Assembly: GCA_023249795.1 (NCBI GenBank) | Contig: JAHFBU010000003.1 | Location: 1-19,067, forward strand | From: Syntrophaceae bacterium | GTDB taxonomy: Bacteria; Desulfobacterota; Syntrophia; Syntrophales; UBA5619 | DNA length: 19,067 nt | Direction of reading: 5' to 3' | Shown: positions 15,006 to 19,067 of the stretch, in pieces | How positions within the stretch are numbered: the first letter of the stretch is position 1 | How the letters are laid out: each line of letters begins with the position of its first letter | Program-made: the position numbers and the translations under genes | The notes under the pieces: model-generated | What the model saw: the letters and a program-made list of their open reading frames with translations, nothing else | What the model was told of the DNA's origin: nothing | Database searches by the model: none

Positions 15006-15114
15006 CGAAGGCCGCATCCACGGGTCACCCCCCGCTCTTGAACACCACGCCGTTCAATGCCAACGCCCTGTACCGGTTATGCTTCTTGGGTATCCGCCGT
15101 CTCATCCCATATTG

Positions 15115-15130
15115 TGGCACGGTTACTGCT
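15115..15130 (+). promoter_or_regulatory. Sigma-54 (-24/-12) promoter for the acyl-CoA operon
   Basis: TGGCACGGTTACTGCT matches the consensus TGGCACG-N4-TTGCW with one mismatch. The diagnostic GG (15116-15117) and GC (15128-15129) are exactly 10 bases apart. Transcription would start near 15141, leaving a leader of about 87 bases before the first gene. A complete sigma-54 activator and its kinase are encoded divergently next door, which greatly strengthens the call. The rest of the 14914-15227 gap holds the candidate enhancer sites and the kinase promoter. Confidence 0.78.
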
Positions 15131-15227
15131 CATTGCCGAGCAACCGGCCGGGTGCGGCGGGACCGAACCGTTTCTTCCGCAACCCGCGCAAGGGACGGAA
15201 AATGACAGTGGAGAGAGGTATTTTCTC

Positions 15228-16427
15228 ATGGATTTCAATGTGGGCGAAGAGCAAAAACAATACCTGGATACCGTCCGCCGTTTCGTCGGCCGGGAGATCA
15301 CACCCCGTGTCATGGCCCTGGAGAAGGGCCATGCCTTCCCGTTCGACATCATCCGGAAGGCCTGGGATCTCGGCATCCTTAACCTTTCCATCCCGGAGAC
15401 GGTGAAAGGTTACGGCATCGACCTTATCTCGACGGCCCTGATCATCCGGGAGCTTTCCTACGGAGACAGCGGCATTGCAACGTCGGCCATGTGCAACGAT
15501 CTGGCCAATGCCGTCATCGCCATGCACGGCACCGAGGCGCAGCAACAATCCTTCCTGGGCCCTTTCGTGGAACGGCCGCTTCTGGCCTCCTTCTGCCTCA
15601 CGGAGCCGGGGGCGGGTTCAGACAACTCCGCCATGACGACCACCATTCAGAAAGGGAAGAACGGGAAATATATTCTCAACGGATCGAAGTGTTTCATCAC
15701 GAATGCCTCGTTCGCCTCGCAGTTTACCGTCTGTTGCAAGGTCGGCAAGCCCTCTTCGCCCTTCATTGCATGCGTGGTCGTTCCGGCGATTGCCGTGGAA
15801 CCCGATACGGCGGATACCGAATCTCTGGCCTGCCGAGAGATTCCGCTCCCGTGCGGGGGACGGATCGTAACGGGAAAACCGGAGGACAAGCTGGGACAGC
15901 GCCTCTCCAACACGGCGACCGTCACTTTCGAGGACGTCGAGATCGCCGACGATCAGATCATCGGCGACCGGCGGCTCGGATTCCAGTACCTCACGGACGT
16001 TCTTGACTATGCTCGCCCCATGGTGGCCGCGATCGGCGTCGGCCTGGCACGGCGGGCTCTCGACGTCACGCTTGCCTATACGCGGGAACGCCGCCAGTTC
16101 GGCCAGAGGATCTGCGACATGCCGGTTGCACGCGAGACCCTGATCGCGATGTGGAAGAAGACGGAGATGGCGGAAATGGCCCTGATGAAGGCGGCCTTCA
16201 TGGTTCAGGAGGGGGCGCCCGATCGGGGCGTTTACGCGTCGCTCGCGAAAAATCTGGCCGCGGAGGCGGCCGTCTTCTGCACGACGGAGGGGCTGCACCT
16301 TCATGGCGGGTACGGTTTCATCGCGGAATATGAGATCTCGAAGCTGATCCGGGATGCCCAGATCATCGACATTTATGAGGGGGTTCGGGAGGTTCAGAAC
16401 ATGATCATCGGTCGGGAGTTGGTCTGA
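15228..16427 (+). CDS. Acyl-CoA dehydrogenase
   Basis: The 399-residue flavoprotein belongs to the acyl-CoA dehydrogenase family, which oxidises an acyl-CoA to the 2-enoyl-CoA and passes electrons to ETF. The signature FCLTEPGAGSDNSAM (about residues 126-140) contacts flavin, RRQFGQRICDMPVARE is the family helix signature, and LHLHGGYGFIAEYEISKLIRD leads to the catalytic base Glu384 in IYEGVREVQ. Length is typical. The segment before GKPEDKLGQR contains extra Cys and Pro residues (SLACREIPLPCGGRIVTG), slightly longer than usual. Chain-length preference cannot be read from the sequence. ATG 15228 has GAGAGAGG upstream and starts at the conserved helix. An in-frame upstream extension to 15057 spans the sigma-54 promoter and is rejected. 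The stop overlaps the next start by one base. Confidence 0.95.
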   Translation: MDFNVGEEQKQYLDTVRRFVGREITPRVMALEKGHAFPFDIIRKAWDLGILNLSIPETVKGYGIDLISTALIIRELSYGDSGIATSAMCNDLANAVIAMHGTEAQQQSFLGPFVERPLLASFCLTEPGAGSDNSAMTTTIQKGKNGKYILNGSKCFITNASFASQFTVCCKVGKPSSPFIACVVVPAIAVEPDTADTESLACREIPLPCGGRIVTGKPEDKLGQRLSNTATVTFEDVEIADDQIIGDRRLGFQYLTDVLDYARPMVAAIGVGLARRALDVTLAYTRERRQFGQRICDMPVARETLIAMWKKTEMAEMALMKAAFMVQEGAPDRGVYASLAKNLAAEAAVFCTTEGLHLHGGYGFIAEYEISKLIRDAQIIDIYEGVREVQNMIIGRELV

Positions 16428-17416
16428 TGCTATACTTGCACGGGATAGGCCATTTTCATCCGGAGAACGCCATCACAAACCGGTTTCTGGAAGAACTCGA
16501 TATCGGAACCGACGAGGCCTGGATTCTGGAACGCGTCGGAATCCGCGAGCGGCGGACGGTTCTTCCCCTTGACTATATCCGCCGGACGAAGAACTGCGAT
16601 CCCCGCGCGGCCCATGAGGCAAGCCTCTACCGGAACGCCTGGACAGGGGCGGCCGCCGCGCGGATGGCCCTTGATCGGGCGGGTCTCAAGCCGGGAGACA
16701 TCGGTTTGGTCATTTCCGGGTCGAGCGCCCCGCAGCACTCCACACCGGCGGAAGCGGCCACGGTGGCGGCCGAGTTGGGGATCGAAGCCCCCTGTTTCGA
16801 TGTAAACTCGGCCTGCACCACTTTCGGAATGCACGTCGACCTGGTTAATCGCATGGCGGCGGACCAAACTCCCGATTTCATCTTGATCGTCCAACCGGAT
16901 AACGTCACCCGCGCCATCGACTATAGCGACCGGTCATCGGCCGTTTTATTCGGCGACGGGAGCACAGCCGCGGTGCTTTCAGCGAAGGTCAAGGCACGGG
17001 CGGCCTTTCTGGAATCCCGCTCCGGCACAAACGCACAGGCCTGGGAAAAGGTGGCAATTGCGCCTACGGGTTATTTTCACCAGGACGGACATGCCGTCCA
17101 AGGCTTTGCCATCCGCCGGATGACCGAATCCCTCCGCAGCTTTCAGCCCGTCCAGGAAACAGGGCGGGCCTTCCGATTCATCGGCCACCAGGCGAACCTG
17201 GGGGCCCTCCGGACCGTTTGCGAGCGTGCGGGCATCCCGGTAGAGAGGCACTGGTTCAACGTGGACCGTTTCGGGAACACCGGCTGCGCGGGGGCCTCTT
17301 CCGTACTTAGCGAACACTGGGAGGAACTGCAATGCGGCGACCGCGTGGCAATCTGCCTGGTCGGCGCCGGTCTGACCTGGGTCTATCTGCTCCTTGCCGT
17401 GGAGGAACCATCGTGA
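16427..17416 (+). CDS. 3-oxoacyl-ACP synthase III-like enzyme (FabH family)
   Basis: The 329-residue protein is a KAS III-type thiolase-fold condensing enzyme. FabH joins an acyl-CoA primer to malonyl-ACP. The catalytic triad is complete: Cys130 in VNSACTTFGMH, His254 in FIGHQANLGAL and Asn284 in RFGNTGCAGASS, with spacing like E. coli FabH (112, 244, 274). The C-terminal ICLVGAGLTW loop is also typical. An additional stretch near residues 45-70 (DYIRRTKNCDPRAAHEASLY) resembles that of specialised KAS III relatives rather than housekeeping FabH, so the primer may be unusual. Its ATG overlaps the stop of the dehydrogenase gene (TGATG), and its own stop overlaps the next start, so all three are translationally coupled. 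Confidence 0.92.
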   Translation: MLYLHGIGHFHPENAITNRFLEELDIGTDEAWILERVGIRERRTVLPLDYIRRTKNCDPRAAHEASLYRNAWTGAAAARMALDRAGLKPGDIGLVISGSSAPQHSTPAEAATVAAELGIEAPCFDVNSACTTFGMHVDLVNRMAADQTPDFILIVQPDNVTRAIDYSDRSSAVLFGDGSTAAVLSAKVKARAAFLESRSGTNAQAWEKVAIAPTGYFHQDGHAVQGFAIRRMTESLRSFQPVQETGRAFRFIGHQANLGALRTVCERAGIPVERHWFNVDRFGNTGCAGASSVLSEHWEELQCGDRVAICLVGAGLTWVYLLLAVEEPS

Positions 17417-18009
17417 CCTACGAAGAATTTCGGAAATGTACCCGCTTTGGTCTGGAAGAACTCATCGCCTTCGCCTATGGGACCCTGGTGGACAGCCCTC
17501 CGGAAGGTTTTGCGGCCCGCCTGCCGGCGCCTCCCTTCCTGATGCTGGACCGAATTATCGATATCCGGGCAGACGGCCGCCGGGGGAGGATCGTGGCCGA
17601 ACTGGATATTCGCCTTGATTCATGGTACTTTCAGTGCCACATGCCCGGCGATCCGGTTCAGCCGGGCTGTCTTGGCGTGGACGCCATCTGGCAGCTCCTC
17701 GGCTTTTTCTGCGTCTGGCGGGGGGCGCTCGGATCCGGACGCGCGCTCGGTTGCGGGGAGGTGGTCTTCAGCGGCCAGATCCGCCCGTTCAACCGGATCG
17801 TGCGCTACGAAGTCGAGGTGCGGCGTTTTACCCAACTGAAGGAATCGGGGGCGAGCATCGTCATCGGGGAAGGGATCATCTCGGTGGACGGCGAGACCAT
17901 CGCCGAGATCCACGACGCCCGGACGGGTGTATTCAAGGGAATCTCCTATCCGGACTATCCCCGCCGGTCGGCCAACAGCATTGGCGGCCGAATGAACGAT
18001 GCATCATGA
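17413..18009 (+). CDS. fabA: FabA-like 3-hydroxyacyl-ACP dehydratase/isomerase
   Basis: The 198-residue product closely resembles FabA, the hot-dog-fold enzyme that dehydrates 3-hydroxydecanoyl-ACP and isomerises trans-2 to cis-3-decenoyl-ACP for unsaturated fatty acids. The active-site region WYFQCHMPGDPVQPGCLGVD places His76 and Asp90 fourteen residues apart, as in E. coli FabA (His70, Asp84). It continues with AIWQLLGFFCVWRG and GRALGCGEVVFSGQI, again FabA-like rather than FabZ-like. It is about 25 residues longer than E. coli FabA, mainly at the two ends. The GTG at 17413 has GGAGGA 7 bases upstream and overlaps the preceding stop by four bases. Whether it isomerises as well as dehydrates cannot be told by sequence alone. 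Confidence 0.9.
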   Translation: MTYEEFRKCTRFGLEELIAFAYGTLVDSPPEGFAARLPAPPFLMLDRIIDIRADGRRGRIVAELDIRLDSWYFQCHMPGDPVQPGCLGVDAIWQLLGFFCVWRGALGSGRALGCGEVVFSGQIRPFNRIVRYEVEVRRFTQLKESGASIVIGEGIISVDGETIAEIHDARTGVFKGISYPDYPRRSANSIGGRMNDAS

Positions 18010-18044
18010 CAGATCGGTCAACAGCGAGGCAGAAGGAGGTCCCC

Positions 18045-19067
18045 ATGCAAGAAGAGCAAAGTGTCGAGTTGAAAGAAGTCTATCCTGTTCATGAGAACGT
18101 TCGCAAAATGGCCTACATCAAGAGCAGAGAGGAATACGAGGATCTCTACCAGGAGTTTCTGGCCGATCCGTCCGCCTGGTGGGCCAAACAGGCCGATGAG
18201 TATCTGACCTTCTTCAAGAAATGGGACCGGGTCGAAGACTTCAATTTTGACGTGCGCAAGGGACCGATCCATATCAAATATTTCGAGGGCGCCCAGCTGA
18301 ACGTCTCCTACAACTGCCTCGACCGGCAGTTGGAAAAGAGAGGCGACAAGATCGCGATCCAGTGGGTCGGAAACGAACCCGGAGAAGAGCGGGCCGTCAC
18401 CTACCGGGAACTGTACCGTGATGTTTGCAAGTTCGCGAACGTTCTCAAGTCTCATGGGATCAAGAAGGGCGACCGTGTATGTATCTACATGCCGATGGTT
18501 CCCGAGGTGGGGATCGCCATGCTGGCCTGCTCCCGTATCGGCGCCGTCCATACCGTCGTCTTTGGCGGATTCAGCCCCGACGCGCTGGCCGCCCGGATCC
18601 GGGATTCGGAGGCGAAGATCCTCGTCGTCTGTGACGGAACCTTCCGCGGCGCCAAGGCATTGCCGCAGAAGAAAGACGGCGACACGGCCGTGAAGTCCTG
18701 CCCTTCCATCGAGAAGATGATCGTGGTCAAAAGGGTCGGTGACAAGGTTGCGTTGGACTGGACTCCGGGCCGCGATCTCTGGTGGCACGAAGAGATGGCC
18801 AAGGTTGACGACCGGTGCGAACCCGAATGGATGGACGCGGAAGATCCCCTGTTCATCCTCTACACATCCGGCTCGACGGGGCAGCCCAAGGGAGTCCTGC
18901 ACACGACGGCGGGTTATCTCCTGTTTACAGCATACACACACAAGCTCGCCTTCGATGTGCACGAGAACGACATCTGGTGGTGCACTGCCGACGTCGGCTG
19001 GGTTACCGGCCACAGCTACGTCATTTACGGGCCGCTCTGCAACGGTTCCACATCGGTCATGTTTGAG
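18045..19067 (+). CDS. acs: Acetyl-CoA synthetase (AMP-forming), 5' part, cut by window end
   Basis: The frame is open from ATG 18045 to the last base of the window (341 codons), so the gene is partial; complete Acs proteins have about 650 residues. The enzyme activates acetate with ATP to acetyl-AMP and then acetyl-CoA. Visible features are the N-terminal Acs region (DPSAWWAKQADEYLTFFKKW), VCIYMPMVPEVGIAMLACSRIGAVHTVVFGGFSPDAL cut into its conserved helix-strand pattern, the P-loop YTSGSTGQPKGV and the Acs-specific WWCTADVGWVTGHSY. A strong AGAAGGAGGT ribosome site precedes the ATG. It starts 35 bases after fabA on the same strand, so it is probably the fourth gene of the sigma-54 operon. 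A propionyl-CoA synthetase is a less likely alternative. Confidence 0.93.
   Translation, partial: MQEEQSVELKEVYPVHENVRKMAYIKSREEYEDLYQEFLADPSAWWAKQADEYLTFFKKWDRVEDFNFDVRKGPIHIKYFEGAQLNVSYNCLDRQLEKRGDKIAIQWVGNEPGEERAVTYRELYRDVCKFANVLKSHGIKKGDRVCIYMPMVPEVGIAMLACSRIGAVHTVVFGGFSPDALAARIRDSEAKILVVCDGTFRGAKALPQKKDGDTAVKSCPSIEKMIVVKRVGDKVALDWTPGRDLWWHEEMAKVDDRCEPEWMDAEDPLFILYTSGSTGQPKGVLHTTAGYLLFTAYTHKLAFDVHENDIWWCTADVGWVTGHSYVIYGPLCNGSTSVMFE

Noticed and set aside
15057..15227. 57-residue N-terminal extension of the acyl-CoA dehydrogenase frame
   Set aside because: It crosses the sigma-54 promoter and its expected start point, and the family's conserved first helix begins at ATG 15228 behind a ribosome site.
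1..19067. tRNA, rRNA, CRISPR array, transposase or phage genes
   Set aside because: No sequence with the needed structure or protein motif was found by reading both strands; the only mobile-looking sequences are the short non-coding repeats.

Overview
The window reads as chromosomal DNA of a GC-rich, Gram-negative anaerobe. Three things point there: a heptose-LPS isomerase (gmhA), a class III (anaerobic) ribonucleotide reductase homologue, and sigma-54 regulation next to acyl-CoA metabolism. Together these suggest a deltaproteobacterial or Desulfobacterota syntroph or sulfate-reducer type. That placement is an inference from gene content; no rRNA or other taxonomic marker is present. Coding density is high and most genes sit in tight operons.

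Layout. (1) 69-3375, minus strand: a gmhA-grpE-dnaK operon with a near-consensus sigma-70 promoter upstream and a rho-independent terminator after dnaK. (2) 3538-4888, plus strand: a six-helix membrane protein of unknown function and a small lipoprotein. (3) 4982-5371, minus strand: a stand-alone CheY-like receiver. (4) 5491-9002, minus strand: a SAMHD1/dGTPase-like HD phosphohydrolase gene that overlaps an nrdD homologue. The NrdD homologue keeps its zinc site and cysteines but has Gln where the radical-bearing Gly is expected. (5) 9105-11714, plus strand: an SPFH (YdjI-like) protein with three C-terminal zinc ribbons, followed by a protein with two zinc-ribbon modules. (6) 11780-14949, minus strand: a membrane histidine kinase and an NtrC-type sigma-54 activator, with a terminator-like hairpin at the end. 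(7) 15115-19067, plus strand: acyl-CoA dehydrogenase, KAS III-like synthase, FabA-like dehydratase and acetyl-CoA synthetase (cut by the window edge). The first three are translationally coupled, and a good -24/-12 sigma-54 promoter stands in front.

Two stretches deserve most attention. The first is the HD hydrolase / Gly-less NrdD pair: two proteins of dNTP metabolism made from one message, one of them apparently unable to carry the canonical glycyl radical. The second is the kinase/sigma-54 activator divergent from a sigma-54 promoter with upstream GGTGCG half-sites. This looks like a self-contained circuit controlling a small acyl-chain operon. In addition, a 124-bp repeat occurs twice. 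Each copy starts within a few bases of a stop codon, lies in the sense direction, and precedes the next co-directional gene.
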